Assembly (NCBI RefSeq): GCF_021608135.1
Contig: NZ_JAKIHL010000022.1
Span: forward strand, 1 to 50,050
DNA length: 50,050 nt
From: Microaerobacter geothermalis
GTDB lineage: Bacteria > Bacillota > Bacilli > DSM-22679
Direction of reading: 5' to 3'
The notes beneath the pieces are model-generated. The model saw nothing but the letters and a program-made list of their open reading frames with translations, ran no database searches and was not told the origin of the DNA. Every line of letters begins with the position of its first letter. Position 1 is the first letter of the stretch. The position numbers and the translations under genes are program-made. Of the stretch, positions 24,992 to 34,225 are shown piece after piece.

Positions 24992-25900
24992 CTAGTTGAC
25001 CAACTTAACACCATAAAGACCATAACCCCCTGCTTGGGTTGAAAAATCACCAGGATAAACCATTTGAATAAAACGGCCGGTAATTACTGCCCTTCCCCGG
25101 TCATTTTCCACATCTTCCAAGTAGAAGGCAGCAAAACCGACAATTGTAACTTCATCCCTGCCGGATGCTTCATCTAGTCCGTCAACCACAGGAACATATA
25201 CCACCCGCGGACAGTCACGGGTTGCCTGTGTGAAATCATCACAGTCACTGTTAGACAATAGATAATCTAACGCTTGTCTTGTAGGTCCTGCCATGTTTCC
25301 GGGTTCTGTGGAAACCTTCATACCAATGGAAAGCTCTCCTTCATAGCCGTATTTCAAGTTATCCCGGTAATTGGATGCCCCCGATCCCCCCAACGCCAAA
25401 GCACCATAGTTACCGTTACTTCCTTCCCCTCCGCCTTCCTTTAAACGGTACATCTCTCCGTATTGAAAGGATTGCTTTTCTATTCCCAGTGGCGCAAATC
25501 CTTCCCCTTTTGAAATGACACCAATTTGGGCAGTGGAAGCGGCACTAACAGGAAATGTAGTCCTGCCAAAAATTTTTGCAAAAAATAGAGGGATCTCTTT
25601 CATTGCTGTGGCACTTACCATTTTATTACTGTAATCAACATAGACATCCAATTGGCTAACCCCATTTTTCTGAGCATAATTGATGGTCATTTCTCTGGCC
25701 GCATCCTGACCTTTCACAATATCTTGAACACCGGCTAACACAGCGGCATCCAGGGCATTTTGCAGCTTCTGGTCCTCAACAAAAATTTGTCCTGCATCAA
25801 CCACAAGGGCGGAAAATCCAAAAAGTGCAGTGATCATCAATGCGGTAAAAAGAATGGCATTTCCACGTTCTTCATTTATCAATTGAATGAGTTGATTCAT
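24992..25900 (-). CDS. tadG: TadG-like pilus assembly/pseudopilin protein
   Basis: A 302-residue protein with the TadE/G N-terminal segment ERGNAILFTALMITALFGFSALVVD (about residues 10-34, split by the charged start and a membrane helix) and the family phrase NALDAAVLAGVQ near 51. The remainder is a predicted extracellular beta-rich domain without a von Willebrand domain, so it is a short TadG. It starts 1 base after the tadE stop codon, so translation is coupled. It is likely a minor pilin or a wall-side assembly factor. Confidence 0.85.
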   Translation of the reverse strand: MNQLIQLINEERGNAILFTALMITALFGFSALVVDAGQIFVEDQKLQNALDAAVLAGVQDIVKGQDAAREMTINYAQKNGVSQLDVYVDYSNKMVSATAMKEIPLFFAKIFGRTTFPVSAASTAQIGVISKGEGFAPLGIEKQSFQYGEMYRLKEGGGEGSNGNYGALALGGSGASNYRDNLKYGYEGELSIGMKVSTEPGNMAGPTRQALDYLLSNSDCDDFTQATRDCPRVVYVPVVDGLDEASGRDEVTIVGFAAFYLEDVENDRGRAVITGRFIQMVYPGDFSTQAGGYGLYGVKLVN

Positions 25901-25901
25901 G

Positions 25902-26303
25902 TTATTCCACCCTCATAACCATTTCGGCTTTTAGAGGGAATGGGTCAGGAATAAGCGTACGAAACAAGGGAGTGAGAAGCGGAACATTATAATTGATCGT
26001 CACTTCAACAGGCTCGCCCCTTTGGCGTAAATCAGTATTGGGAGTAATTTGAATGGTTAAATTCTCCTGTTCCAAATCGCTGGTTTCCCTCTCAATCACC
26101 TGCTGCATCTGTACATCTGTAGCTGACACGCTGCCATACCTAACAGCATCCCTAGCGGCCTGATTAATCACGAGGTAAGAATAAAAAATTCGTCCAAACT
26201 CAGCTATTCCTAATAAGAGAAGGAGAAGAACCGGGAGAACTAAAGCAAACTCCACCAGCGACTGCCCCTTTTCTTCGTGAAGCTTACTCCCAAAAAAATT
26301 CAT
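25902..26303 (-). CDS. tadE: TadE-like minor pseudopilin
   Basis: A 133-residue TadE family pseudopilin. The processing region EEKGQSLVEFALVLPVLLLL begins near residue 11, with Glu at +5 after the predicted cleavage glycine, as required by TadV-type prepilin peptidases. The phrase AARDAVRYGS follows near 55. The frame is open upstream, but ATG 26303 lies after GGGAGGTG and gives the normal short leader. A probable transcription attenuator separates it from flp. Confidence 0.87.
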   Translation of the reverse strand: MNFFGSKLHEEKGQSLVEFALVLPVLLLLLLGIAEFGRIFYSYLVINQAARDAVRYGSVSATDVQMQQVIERETSDLEQENLTIQITPNTDLRQRGEPVEVTINYNVPLLTPLFRTLIPDPFPLKAEMVMRVE

Positions 26304-26340
26304 TCCAATCACACCTCCCAGCATGTCATATTCCTCTGAG

Positions 26341-26379
26341 AAAAAAGGCCCTTGCCCCATATTGAGGAAGAGCCCTTTT
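26341..26379 (-). terminator. Attenuator-like hairpin between flp and tadE
   Basis: On the minus strand an imperfect hairpin with outer arms AAAAGG and CCTTTT and inner arms CTCTT/AAGGG ends in TTTTTTCTC, 28 bases after flp and 38 before the tadE start. Read-through would explain how the pilin could be made in excess over the assembly proteins. Confidence 0.6.
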
Positions 26380-26406
26380 CATTTTCTTGTTCTACATATT
26401 TTTGGA

Positions 26407-26583
26407 TCATGGGGTTACTCTAGTGTTAATATCGTTAAACAGTGCACCTAGACCACCACTCATTGCCGTTAATGCGACAGCGACAACAACTCCAACCAAT
26501 GCGATGATCAGTCCGTATTCTACCAATCCTTGACCTTTTTCATCCTTCTTTAACCAACTCAACCAATTCCACAGCATCATCAT
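26407..26583 (-). CDS. flp: Flp-type major pilin
   Basis: A 58-residue Flp prepilin. The processing motif is K-G|Q-G-L-V-E-Y with Glu and Tyr at +5 and +6, followed by the hydrophobic pilin helix (LIIALVGVVVAVALTAM) and a short tail. The mature pilin would be about 40 residues, typical of Flp. The frame is open far upstream, but those codons encode the riboswitch; the first ATG of a triple ATG, 26583, lies 7 bases after AAAGGAGGA. It is the first gene of the tad operon and sits directly under a c-di-GMP riboswitch. Confidence 0.95.
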   Translation of the reverse strand: MMMLWNWLSWLKKDEKGQGLVEYGLIIALVGVVVAVALTAMSGGLGALFNDINTRVTP

Positions 26584-26616
26584 GATCGGTTCCTCCTTTA
26601 ATTTTGATATAAGGAA

Positions 26617-26746
26617 CACTCTCACGACTGATTGTGAGGGATAACCTCTGCAATCAGCAACCCGGCCACCATAGCATCTAGCCTTAGGTCCTCGGCTTTG
26701 CGTCCCCTCCTTTCGGAAGGTTTGCCTTTGTTTCTGCAGAGAGTGT
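26617..26746 (-). ncRNA. Cyclic di-GMP-I (GEMM) riboswitch controlling flp/tad
   Basis: The minus strand carries the GEMM-I core: GGCAAACCTTCCGAAAGGAG, GGGACGCAAAGCC, GACCTAAGGC, then TGGTGGCCGGGTTGC, including the tetraloop GAAA. P1 pairs CTCTGCA (26735-26741) with TGCAGAG (26646-26652). Downstream, CTCAC/GTGAG (26621-26638) forms a hairpin; the sequence GAGAGTGT can instead pair with ACACTCTC (26739-26746), which overlaps P1. Ligand binding could therefore choose between structures ahead of the flp ribosome site. Whether it turns expression on or off is not settled from sequence alone. Confidence 0.93.
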
Positions 26747-26844
26747 ATTTCCTTGTTGACATCATTGTAAAAGATAGGCCCATGATTTGGTATCCAACTA
26801 ACTCCCTGATTTTTGGGCAGGACCAAAGTCCCATTTTTTACCCA

Positions 26845-26881
26845 CAAAAAAGACGATATAGGGCTTAATTCCTATATCGCC
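26845..26881 (-). terminator. Terminator of ppiB
   Basis: Minus strand GGCGATATAGG, an 8-base loop, CCTATATCGTC and TTTTTTGTGG form a strong hairpin 64 bases after the ppiB stop. It isolates ppiB from the riboswitch-controlled tad operon downstream. Confidence 0.9.
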
Positions 26882-26944
26882 TTTGACTCCATCCTCAAAA
26901 AACCAGATATTATTGTGGGCTCCTTTCGGATAAAAATTGTAGCG

Positions 26945-27391
26945 TTAACGGTTCACTTCATATACTTCTACAGTTCTCATTTTATCTTGTCCCCTGAACT
27001 GATCGACATGTTCCATTCCGGAAATCACTTTTCCAAATACGGTATGCCGCCCGTTAAGATGGGGTTGAGGCTCATAGCAAATATAAAATTGGCTTCCCCC
27101 AGTATCCTTTCCGGCATGGGCCATGGCCAATGATCCCTGTTCATGCTTATTGGGATTATTCTCTATCTCACATTTTATAGTGTAGCCTGGACCGCCGGTT
27201 CCAGTTCCATATGGGCAACCGCCCTGGGCCACAAATCCGGGGATCACCCGATGGAAGGTTAATCCATTATAAAAACCACTATTAGCCAACTTTTCAAAAT
27301 TGGCAACGGTATTTGGTGCATCTTTTTCAAACAGCTCCAAAACAATTTCTGCTCCATTTTCCATCGTTACTTTAGCTTGTTTAGCCATCAT
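26945..27391 (-). CDS. ppiB: Cyclophilin-type peptidyl-prolyl cis-trans isomerase
   Basis: A 148-residue cytoplasmic cyclophilin that catalyses cis-trans isomerisation of X-Pro bonds during folding. Active-site stretches are [13 protein letters not shown] (Arg and Phe-x-x-Gln, near residue 49), GSLAMAH near 89, GSQFYICY near 100 and HTVFGKV near 117. Length matches PpiB. ATG 27391 has AAGGAG 5 bases upstream; the next codon is also ATG. The longer open frame upstream has no ribosome site. A promoter lies about 120 bases upstream. Confidence 0.93.
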   Translation of the reverse strand: MMAKQAKVTMENGAEIVLELFEKDAPNTVANFEKLANSGFYNGLTFHRVIPGFVAQGGCPYGTGTGGPGYTIKCEIENNPNKHEQGSLAMAHAGKDTGGSQFYICYEPQPHLNGRHTVFGKVISGMEHVDQFRGQDKMRTVEVYEVNR

Positions 27392-27511
27392 GACATCTCC
27401 TTTTACTGAATTAAGAAATCTCCTACGTTCTTCAGACTTGAATTGAACCTGAACACTTTTTCGACGAACTCGATTAGCTGACATGTGAATGTTTAGTTCC
27501 ACATACACACG

Positions 27512-27540
27512 ATTATAAGGAAAAATAGAAGTAAAAACAA
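27512..27540 (-). promoter_or_regulatory. Probable sigma-A promoter of ppiB
   Basis: On the minus strand TTGTTT, 17 bases, TATAAT. The -10 is perfect; the -35 keeps TTG. It partly overlaps the downstream side of the DUF3501 terminator. Confidence 0.6.
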
Positions 27541-27569
27541 ACCGTATAGGAACAAAATCCCATACGGTT
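27530..27569 (-). terminator. Terminator of the rubrerythrin/DUF3501 operon
   Basis: Minus strand AACCGTAT, a 14-base loop with further pairing, ATACGGTT, then TGTTTTTAC, 55 bases after the DUF3501 stop. Confidence 0.75.
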
Positions 27570-27624
27570 AAAATTTTATGTCACAATTTAGACAAAATGA
27601 TCAGAATCGATTAGCTCTAAAGAA

Positions 27625-28212
27625 CTATAGTTCTTGCTGGAGCTGTTTTTTTAATTGAACTAGTGTTTTATCAGGTAGAATCGTTTCTGCATGATAATTT
27701 TGATGGTTAACCTTTAAAGTTACCTTTGAAGCCTTCAGAAACTTTTCTATTTGCTCATCTGAAAAGGGAAAGTGGAGATAATGAACAGATTGTGTGTAAT
27801 CCTCATCTTCTTCCCCTTCTCCCGGTTCGTAGGATTGAACAATTTCTCCGTCAAAGTGAAGTTGAACTGCTTCTTCAATCCCCACTATCGTTTTGTTAAA
27901 GGCCCTAAGTTCATTCTGATTGGGAATTTCAATAAAAAGGGTCATACTTAACTCTTTCTCCTCCGGCAGAAGGTCATTATATACTTCCAACATTTCCTCA
28001 AGATAATCTTCCCGAGTAATCTGCTCTGCCCGAATCATTTCCTGAATCTGAAACCAAACCGTTAGTTTCGATTCAAAGAGTCCGGTCATTTTATCACTAA
28101 TGGTTACCCGGAGACCTTTTTTCTCTTCTATCACTTCCTGTAAAAATTTAAACTGAACCTTGACATACTGGTCGTAAGGAAGCAAATCTTCTATACTCAG
28201 TTTTTTCATCAC
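27625..28212 (-). CDS. DUF3501 family protein
   Basis: A 195-residue soluble acidic protein of the DUF3501 family, function unknown. Conserved phrases are [11 protein letters not shown] near residue 7, [16 protein letters not shown] near 46 and [20 protein letters not shown] near 73. There are no cysteines or known catalytic motifs. DUF3501 genes are commonly found next to rubrerythrin-like genes; here it starts 11 bases after one, under the same PerR-like control. A supporting role in peroxide defence is inferred from this pairing only. Confidence 0.82.
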   Translation of the reverse strand: MMKKLSIEDLLPYDQYVKVQFKFLQEVIEEKKGLRVTISDKMTGLFESKLTVWFQIQEMIRAEQITREDYLEEMLEVYNDLLPEEKELSMTLFIEIPNQNELRAFNKTIVGIEEAVQLHFDGEIVQSYEPGEGEEDEDYTQSVHYLHFPFSDEQIEKFLKASKVTLKVNHQNYHAETILPDKTLVQLKKQLQQEL

Positions 28213-28223
28213 ACAACTCCTAG

Positions 28224-28652
28224 TTATCCATTGAGTTTTTCTAATATTTTCTTAAAGGTATTGGCATGGGCTTTTTCAGATTTAGCCATTACTTCAAACC
28301 ATTCCGCCACTTCTTCAAATCCTTCTTCCCTGGCCACTCTTGCAAAACCGGGATACATTTCACTAAATTCATACTCTTCACCGGCTATGGCTGATGCCAG
28401 GTTTTCCTTCGTTGTTCCTACAGGCATATCAGTTACAGGATCTCCAGCACCAAATTTTAATAGCATATCAAAGTGACCAAAGGCATGGGAAGTCTCTCCA
28501 TCACCAATTCGTTTAAAGGAATTGGCTACATCCTCCAGCCCTTCTGATTCCGCGTGTTTTGCAAAGTAAAGATATCTCCGGTTAGCTTGGGATTCTCCCG
28601 CAAATGCCGTTTTTAAATTTTTTAATGTTTCGCTGCCTGCTAATGTTTTCAT
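28224..28652 (-). CDS. Rubrerythrin-like diiron peroxidase (no rubredoxin domain)
   Basis: A 142-residue ferritin-like protein. The diiron glutamates lie in [18 protein letters not shown] (near residue 18), [11 protein letters not shown] (near 51), [11 protein letters not shown] (near 91) and [10 protein letters not shown] (near 127). It lacks the C-terminal rubredoxin domain of classical rubrerythrins, so electrons must come from a separate donor. It probably reduces hydrogen peroxide. It is the first gene of an operon with DUF3501 and has a consensus promoter overlapped by a PerR-like box, with AAAGGAGG 7 bases before the ATG. Confidence 0.92.
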   Translation of the reverse strand: MKTLAGSETLKNLKTAFAGESQANRRYLYFAKHAESEGLEDVANSFKRIGDGETSHAFGHFDMLLKFGAGDPVTDMPVGTTKENLASAIAGEEYEFSEMYPGFARVAREEGFEEVAEWFEVMAKSEKAHANTFKKILEKLNG

Positions 28653-28695
28653 GAATTTTCCTCCTTTAAATATTTTATTTATACTAATTTTTAAT

Positions 28696-28732
28696 TAATA
28701 ATTATTATAAATTACATATCTTTGGATGTCAA
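28696..28732 (-). promoter_or_regulatory. Sigma-A promoter with overlapping PerR box (rubrerythrin)
   Basis: On the minus strand TTGACA (28732-28727), exactly 17 bases, TATAAT (28709-28704): both hexamers are perfect. The -10 lies inside TTATAATAATTATTA (28710-28696), which matches the PerR consensus TTATAATNATTATAA at all but one position. A repressor bound here would block polymerase, and peroxide would release it. Confidence 0.85.
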
Positions 28733-28761
28733 TATAAAGAAACTAGGTTTATTTTTTACTT

Positions 28762-28796
28762 GTGAAAAAATCAGGCTGTTATAGTACCTGATTTTT
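28762..28796 (-). terminator. Terminator downstream of lipM (gcv operon end)
   Basis: Minus strand AAAAATCAGG, an 11-base loop, CCTGATTTTTT: a perfect stem with its own U tract. It lies about 130 bases after lipM; the stretch between (28800-28925) is AT-rich with no gene I can support. Confidence 0.85.
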
Positions 28797-28927
28797 CGTG
28801 GTCAGATTAAGTTTCATCATGCCAAAAAGAAAAGGGAGAGTGTGATAAGTATATCATACATTCACTCATCCCATTCGATTTCATTTTTAAATGTCAAGAA
28901 ATTGTAAAAGTTTTATATCGTTTTAAA

Positions 28928-29776
28928 TCAGCGTTTTAAATTCCAATCTGCGGTACCATACCTTCCCTTAACCAATTGAAGAGCCAAGGATTCTTCTTCA
29001 TCAGTTAGGATTCCTTCAACGAGATCAACATTTAAGCCCTTAGAAAATCCGTGCCGGAATGCAGTAATCGCCTCCTCAATCGTGACAGGTTTAGGAGATA
29101 ATTGATTGATGGTCACTGCTTTTTCCATAAATCCTTTTTTCATTCTTTCTTTTACCCGGTCACTGGGAAATTGAAGCACATCAAATAAAAGATTTACATC
29201 CATATCTAATAATATGGAACCATGTTGAAGAATGACACCCTTCTGTCTGGTTTGGGCACTTCCTGCCACTTTTCTTCCTTCAACCACCAACTCATACCAG
29301 GATGGGGAATCAAAGCATGCGGCAGAACCTACTGAAGCATACTTTTTCTTCTCCTCCTCGGAAGCTAAAGAGACCATTTCGGCATTTAATCCTAATTTTT
29401 TAAATCCTTCAAGAAGACCCAAACTAAGAACCCTGTAAGCTTCTGTTACAGATCGGGGCATCATAGGATGTTCTTCAGAGACAACAACACTGTAAGTTAA
29501 CTCTTTATCATGAAGAACGGCTCTTCCTCCCGTTGGCCGTCTCACAAAACCCAAACCATATTCCTTCACTTTGGCCAGATTTACTTCTTTTTCTGCTTTT
29601 TGAAAGTAACCTATTGATAAAGTAGCAGGTTCCCATGTATAAAAGCGAATCGTCGGAGGAATTTTTCCCTGTTGATGTAAAAGTATCATTGCCTCATCCA
29701 ATGCCATGTTCATTTCAGGGCTTCGTCTGCCGCTGTTAATGAATCTCCATGTTTCCCTAGCAGAATGGTTCTCCAT
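28928..29776 (-). CDS. lipM: Octanoyltransferase LipM
   Basis: A 282-residue enzyme that moves octanoate from acyl carrier protein to the lipoyl lysine of GcvH, the first step of lipoate assembly in Bacillus. Family residues are [12 protein letters not shown] (near 79), the catalytic C154 in [10 protein letters not shown] and K168 in RKVAGSAQ. It lies 44 bases after gcvPB on the same strand, so it is probably the last gene of the gcv message and is made together with its own acceptor protein. The start is ATG with AAAGGTGG upstream. Confidence 0.95.
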   Translation of the reverse strand: MENHSARETWRFINSGRRSPEMNMALDEAMILLHQQGKIPPTIRFYTWEPATLSIGYFQKAEKEVNLAKVKEYGLGFVRRPTGGRAVLHDKELTYSVVVSEEHPMMPRSVTEAYRVLSLGLLEGFKKLGLNAEMVSLASEEEKKKYASVGSAACFDSPSWYELVVEGRKVAGSAQTRQKGVILQHGSILLDMDVNLLFDVLQFPSDRVKERMKKGFMEKAVTINQLSPKPVTIEEAITAFRHGFSKGLNVDLVEGILTDEEESLALQLVKGRYGTADWNLKR

Positions 29777-29820
29777 GAAATTCCACCTTTATTCAAGAAT
29801 TAAAATTATTGGTTTTTATT

Positions 29821-31275
29821 TTATTCACAAAAGTATCTTAATACAGGTTTTCTGGCTGCGGTAACCTCGTCCAAACGACTAACCACTGTATTGTGGGGGG
29901 CTTCCTGAACGATTTCAGGCGTCTCTTCTGCCTCTTTTGCAATTTGAATCATGACATTTATAAATTGATCTAATGTCTCTTTTGATTCCGTCTCAGTCGG
30001 CTCAATCATCAAACATTCCTCAACAATCAGCGGGAAATAGATTGTAGGCGGATGATAACCGAAATCAAGAAGTCTCTTTGCGATATCCAATGTTCTTACG
30101 CCTAATTTCTTTTGACGTTTTCCGGAAAGAACAAATTCATGCTTGCAATGCTTATCATGGGGAAGATCATAATAAGGAGCTAGCTTTCTCATCATATAGT
30201 TGGCATTTAAAACCGCGTTTTCAGAAACCTGACGCAACCCTTTCGGTCCCATGGTACGGATATAGGCATACGCCCGGACCAGAATCCCAAAGTTTCCGTA
30301 ATAAGCTTTTACTTTTCCAATGGATTGGGGAATATCGTAATCAAATCGATACCCTTTTTCATCCTTAGTCACCTGTGGCTTTGGTAAGAATGGGATTAAT
30401 TCTTTTTTCACGCCTACAGGGCCAGCACCTGGTCCTCCTCCTCCATGGGGAGTGGAGAAGGTCTTATGAAGGTTCAAATGAACCACATCAAATCCCATAT
30501 CTCCAGGACGAGCAATACCTAAAATCGCATTGGCATTGGCTCCGTCATAATACAAAAGCCCTCCAGCTTCATGAACAATCTCTGCAATCTCTACAATTTC
30601 CTCTTCAAACAATCCCAAGGTGTTTGGGTTTGTCAGCATCAAAGCAGCCGTATCCGGACCAACCGCCTTCTTCAGTGCTTCAATATCCACCAATCCATTT
30701 TCATTAGACTTCACTGTGACGGTTTCAAAACCTGCAACGGTTGCACTGGCTGGATTAGTACCATGGGCTGAATCAGGTACAATAACCTTTGTCCTTTTAT
30801 CTCCCTTGCTTTCATGATAGGCTCGAATCAGCATGAGTCCGGTCCATTCTCCGTGGGCGCCTGCGGCAGGTTGAAGAGTAACGGCATCCATACCTGTAAT
30901 TTCTGCCAAATCATGTTGCAGGTGATATAAAAGTTCAAGGGCTCCTTGAATCGTCTCCTCAGATTGATAAGGATGAATATGGGCAAACCCGGGATACCTT
31001 GCCACATCTTCATTAATCTTTGGATTATATTTCATGGTGCAAGATCCCAACGGATAAAAACCAGAATCCACTCCATGATTACGATGGGAAAGTTCTGTAT
31101 AATGTCGCATCAATTCCAACTCTGATACTTCCGGAAGATCAGCCGGGATTTCCCTGATAAATGCAGAAGGAATGATTTCAGTCATGGATACTTCTGGCAC
31201 ATCACATGCAGGGAGATTATACGCAACACGTCCTGGCTTACTCCGTTCGAAAATCAGTTTCATTTCTTTTCTCAT
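29821..31275 (-). CDS. gcvPB: Glycine decarboxylase subunit 2
   Basis: A 484-residue PLP subunit of the glycine cleavage P-protein. The cofactor lysine lies in [18 protein letters not shown] (near residue 273). With GcvPA it decarboxylates glycine and passes the aminomethyl group to lipoylated GcvH. Its ATG overlaps the gcvPA stop as ATGA, giving coupled translation and equal amounts of both subunits. Its length is normal for this split form, which is typical of Firmicutes. Confidence 0.97.
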   Translation of the reverse strand: MRKEMKLIFERSKPGRVAYNLPACDVPEVSMTEIIPSAFIREIPADLPEVSELELMRHYTELSHRNHGVDSGFYPLGSCTMKYNPKINEDVARYPGFAHIHPYQSEETIQGALELLYHLQHDLAEITGMDAVTLQPAAGAHGEWTGLMLIRAYHESKGDKRTKVIVPDSAHGTNPASATVAGFETVTVKSNENGLVDIEALKKAVGPDTAALMLTNPNTLGLFEEEIVEIAEIVHEAGGLLYYDGANANAILGIARPGDMGFDVVHLNLHKTFSTPHGGGGPGAGPVGVKKELIPFLPKPQVTKDEKGYRFDYDIPQSIGKVKAYYGNFGILVRAYAYIRTMGPKGLRQVSENAVLNANYMMRKLAPYYDLPHDKHCKHEFVLSGKRQKKLGVRTLDIAKRLLDFGYHPPTIYFPLIVEECLMIEPTETESKETLDQFINVMIQIAKEAEETPEIVQEAPHNTVVSRLDEVTAARKPVLRYFCE

Positions 31276-32618
31276 TGTACTCCCCCCAATCCATTGACCA
31301 ATTGATCAATTTGTTCCTTTGTCCTCATCTCTGTAACCGCAATCAACATATGTCCATCCAGTTCCTGATATTCTCTACCCAGATCATATCCCCCAATGAT
31401 CCCTTTCTGAAGAAGCTGTTTATTCATTTCACCAACGGATGAAGGAACCTTTATGACAAATTCATTAAAGAACGGAGCATCGAAGGCTGTCTCAAATCCG
31501 TCCAAACAACTGATTTCCTTTTGAGCATAATGGGCTTTTTGCAGATTTAGCATCGCAATTTCCTGCAACCCCTGCTTGCCTAGAGCCGTCATCCAAACAG
31601 CGGCTGCCAGAGCGTTTAAGGCTTGATTGGAGCAGATATTTGAGGTCGCTTTTTCCCTTCGTATATGCTGCTCACGTGCCTGAAGCGTAAGGACAAATCC
31701 CCTTCTTCCTTCCTCATCTTTTGTCTGGCCGACAATTCTCCCCGGCATGCGTCTCATCAAAGACTGGGTTGTCGCAAAATATCCGCAATGGGGTCCACCC
31801 AGTCCGCTGGGAATCCCAAAGGGTTGTGCATCTCCCACCACAATGTCTGCTCCGAAAGATCCCGGAGGTTGAAGTATCCCCAATGAAAGGGGATTGCTGC
31901 TTACAAGAAACAATCCTCCGTGGCGATGGGCAATTTTTTCAATCGCAGCCAAATCTTCTATGTTTCCAAAGAAATTGGGATATTGTACAATAACCACTGC
32001 TGATTCTTCATTCACGGTCATTTCGAGTTCTTCTAGATCAGTAAGCCCATTTTTAATGCCTACTTCGACGACTTCCAAACCTTGTCCCTTTGCATACGTT
32101 GCCAGTATGGCCCTCGATTCCGGATGAACGGAACGCGAAACTACCAGCTTTCGCCTCTTTGTGACGGCAGCCCCCATTGCTGCCCCTTCTGCCAAGGCCG
32201 TTGGGCCGTCATACATGGATGAATTGACGACATCCATCCCAGTAATCTCGGCCATCATCGTTTGATACTCAAAAATCGCTTGCAGCTCTCCTTGGCTAAT
32301 TTCCGGTTGATAGGGAGTATATGCGGTATAAAATTCTGAACGGGAAATCACATGATTGACTACGCTGGGGATATAATGTTCATACACCCCAGCTCCAAGA
32401 AAAGAGACATATTGATCAAAGCTTGCATTTTTTTTGGCCAAAGAACCCATATGTCTGACCAACTCAGGTTCAGACAAGGCTTCAGGAATATTTAGTTCAC
32501 CTTGAAACCTTACTTTTTTAGGGATATCTGAAAATAATTCATCAATGGATTCAATGCCTAAAAATTTAAGCATTTCTCGACGGTCTTCTGATGTTGTGGG
32601 AAGATAGCGAAACTTCAC
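31272..32618 (-). CDS. gcvPA: Glycine decarboxylase subunit 1
   Basis: A 448-residue subunit of the split P-protein, lacking the PLP lysine, which pairs with GcvPB. Motifs such as [20 protein letters not shown] (near residue 109) and [11 protein letters not shown] are typical. The frame is open to ATG 32639, but GTG 32618 is chosen: AAAGGAGG lies 7 bases before it, the resulting length is that of B. subtilis GcvPA, and GTG overlaps the gcvH stop as GTGA. Its stop in turn overlaps gcvPB, so the three genes form a coupled chain. Confidence 0.95.
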   Translation of the reverse strand: MKFRYLPTTSEDRREMLKFLGIESIDELFSDIPKKVRFQGELNIPEALSEPELVRHMGSLAKKNASFDQYVSFLGAGVYEHYIPSVVNHVISRSEFYTAYTPYQPEISQGELQAIFEYQTMMAEITGMDVVNSSMYDGPTALAEGAAMGAAVTKRRKLVVSRSVHPESRAILATYAKGQGLEVVEVGIKNGLTDLEELEMTVNEESAVVIVQYPNFFGNIEDLAAIEKIAHRHGGLFLVSSNPLSLGILQPPGSFGADIVVGDAQPFGIPSGLGGPHCGYFATTQSLMRRMPGRIVGQTKDEEGRRGFVLTLQAREQHIRREKATSNICSNQALNALAAAVWMTALGKQGLQEIAMLNLQKAHYAQKEISCLDGFETAFDAPFFNEFVIKVPSSVGEMNKQLLQKGIIGGYDLGREYQELDGHMLIAVTEMRTKEQIDQLVNGLGGVQ

Positions 32619-32995
32619 CTTTGTTCCTCCTTTACCCAATGTTCATATTCCTTCACAGTCATCAATTGAGTCATTTCATGGGGATCGTTGGCATCCAGCA
32701 CAAGAATCCAATCCCAGAACTCAAAATTTTTTAGTTGGTCCTGACTAGCATTCACCCATTTTGGATTTACTTCGACAATTTTTCCGGTTAGCGGCGCATA
32801 CAAATCATGGACTGATTTTTCTGTTTCTACTGTTCCTATAGGCTCATCTTTCTTTATTTCCATCCCTTTTGAAGGAAGTTCCATGCCAACTATCTCTCCC
32901 CAATGATGGAGAGCATGACTGGTGATGCCAATCAGAAATCGAAATGGATGCACCTCTTTAAGCCAAAGATGTTCACGACTTAACTTAACTTCCAT
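32615..32995 (-). CDS. gcvH: Glycine cleavage H-like lipoyl carrier protein (divergent)
   Basis: A 126-residue lipoyl-domain protein. The lipoylated lysine is K60 in TVETEKSVHDLYAP, followed by GKIVEVN as in GcvH. The N-terminal part (HLWLKEVHPFRFLIGITSHALHHWG, about residues 9-33) fits the GcvH pattern but is more divergent than usual, with two His-rich positions and a tryptophan-rich middle (FEFWDWILVLD). In B. subtilis gcvH lies outside the gcv operon; here it sits between gcvT and gcvPA with coupled starts. It could be the only H protein or a second, operon-specific copy. The ATG has AAGTGAGATG upstream. Confidence 0.85.
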   Translation of the reverse strand: MEVKLSREHLWLKEVHPFRFLIGITSHALHHWGEIVGMELPSKGMEIKKDEPIGTVETEKSVHDLYAPLTGKIVEVNPKWVNASQDQLKNFEFWDWILVLDANDPHEMTQLMTVKEYEHWVKEEQR

Positions 32996-33007
32996 CTCAC
33001 TTCTCCC

Positions 33008-34111
33008 TTATTTTTTATTCCGTTTGTAAAAAGGTGTTTTCACAACTGCGGCCTTTAATCTCTTTCCGCGGATTTCAACGTCCAATTCCTGCCCCAATTC
33101 TGCATATTCCTTTTTTATCAACACCAATCCCACATTCTTTTTAAGTGTGGGGGATTGGGTTCCTGTGGTTACCTCTCCTATTTTTTCATCTCCTGCATAT
33201 ACAGGGTAATGAGAACGGGGAATGCCTCTGTCAATCATTTCGATTCCCACTAATTTTCTTGGGGCACCATTTTCCTTCTGATCCTTTAATACTTCCTTTC
33301 CGATAAAATCCTCAACCTTATCCGTTTTGACAGCAAATCCCAGCCCCGCTTCAATAGGGGTAATGTCCGCAGTTAATTCTTGCCCGTACAAGGGAAGCTT
33401 GGCTTCAAATCTCAGGGTATCCCTGGCCCCTAATCCACAGGGCAATACGCCTTCATCTTTTCCTGCCTCCAAAATTTTATCCCATAACGAAATGGCATCC
33501 TCAGGTGACAAATAGATTTCAAATCCGTCCTCGCCGGTATATCCGGTCCTTGATACCAATGCTTGAATTCCATCTAAATCCATATTTTTGTGAAACCGAA
33601 AAAAACCAATGTGAGACAAATCAGTATCTGTTAATTTTTGCAGAACTTGTTCCGCAAGGGGCCCTTGAAGGGCCAACTGTGCCGTTTCAGAAGAAACATT
33701 GGTCACAGTCACTTCTCCTTCTAGATGTTTTTTCATCCATTCCACATCTTTTTCAATGTTGGAGGCATTAATTACCAAAAGATACTCATCATCTGCCAAT
33801 TTATAAACCAGCAAATCGTCCACTGTTCCACCATCGGGATAGCACATCGGACTATACAGGGCTTGATTCACTTCCAGTTTGGAGACATCATTGGTAATCA
33901 ACATTTGAATGTAGGAAAGGGCATCCTTCCCCTTCACCATTACTTCACCCATATGGGATACATCAAACAGCCCGGCCCGACTTCGAACTGCTTCATGCTC
34001 CTCTTGAATCTTGCTGAATTGGACCGGAAGTTCCCATCCTCCAAAATCAATGGTTTTTCCACCATATTTCTCGTAGACGGGAAACAAAGGAGTTCTTTTA
34101 AGTTGGCTCAT
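33008..34111 (-). CDS. gcvT: Aminomethyltransferase (glycine cleavage T-protein)
   Basis: A 367-residue folate-dependent enzyme that releases ammonia from aminomethyl-lipoyl-GcvH and makes 5,10-methylene-tetrahydrofolate. Visible are [11 protein letters not shown] (near residue 51), ITNDVSKL near 70, the catalytic Asp segment and [21 protein letters not shown] near 222. The open frame extends to 34177, but ATG 34111 follows GGAGGTG by 8 bases and matches the usual N-terminus. It is the first gene of the gcv operon, directly under a tandem glycine riboswitch with a terminator. Confidence 0.96.
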   Translation of the reverse strand: MSQLKRTPLFPVYEKYGGKTIDFGGWELPVQFSKIQEEHEAVRSRAGLFDVSHMGEVMVKGKDALSYIQMLITNDVSKLEVNQALYSPMCYPDGGTVDDLLVYKLADDEYLLVINASNIEKDVEWMKKHLEGEVTVTNVSSETAQLALQGPLAEQVLQKLTDTDLSHIGFFRFHKNMDLDGIQALVSRTGYTGEDGFEIYLSPEDAISLWDKILEAGKDEGVLPCGLGARDTLRFEAKLPLYGQELTADITPIEAGLGFAVKTDKVEDFIGKEVLKDQKENGAPRKLVGIEMIDRGIPRSHYPVYAGDEKIGEVTTGTQSPTLKKNVGLVLIKKEYAELGQELDVEIRGKRLKAAVVKTPFYKRNKK

Positions 34112-34177
34112 GACCCACACCTCCATCTTATTTTCAATATATTTTTCCCTGGTTTGAGAAAAAAGTTGTTTGTACAC

Positions 34178-34225
34178 ATAAAAAAGGACAGAAAACGGTT
34201 AAGGTTAACCAGTCCTCTGTCCTTT
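34178..34225 (-). terminator. Riboswitch-controlled terminator ahead of gcvT
   Basis: Minus strand AAAGGACAG and CTGTCCTTTTTTT flank a ~30-base loop that itself holds GGTTAACCTTAACC. The 5' arm overlaps the 3' end of the second glycine aptamer, so aptamer folding can prevent the terminator. This gives an ON switch with glycine. Confidence 0.85.

Noticed and set aside
26584-26847. Long N-terminal extension of the flp reading frame
   Set aside because: The codons lie over the c-di-GMP riboswitch; the Flp pilin starts at 26583 behind a strong ribosome site.
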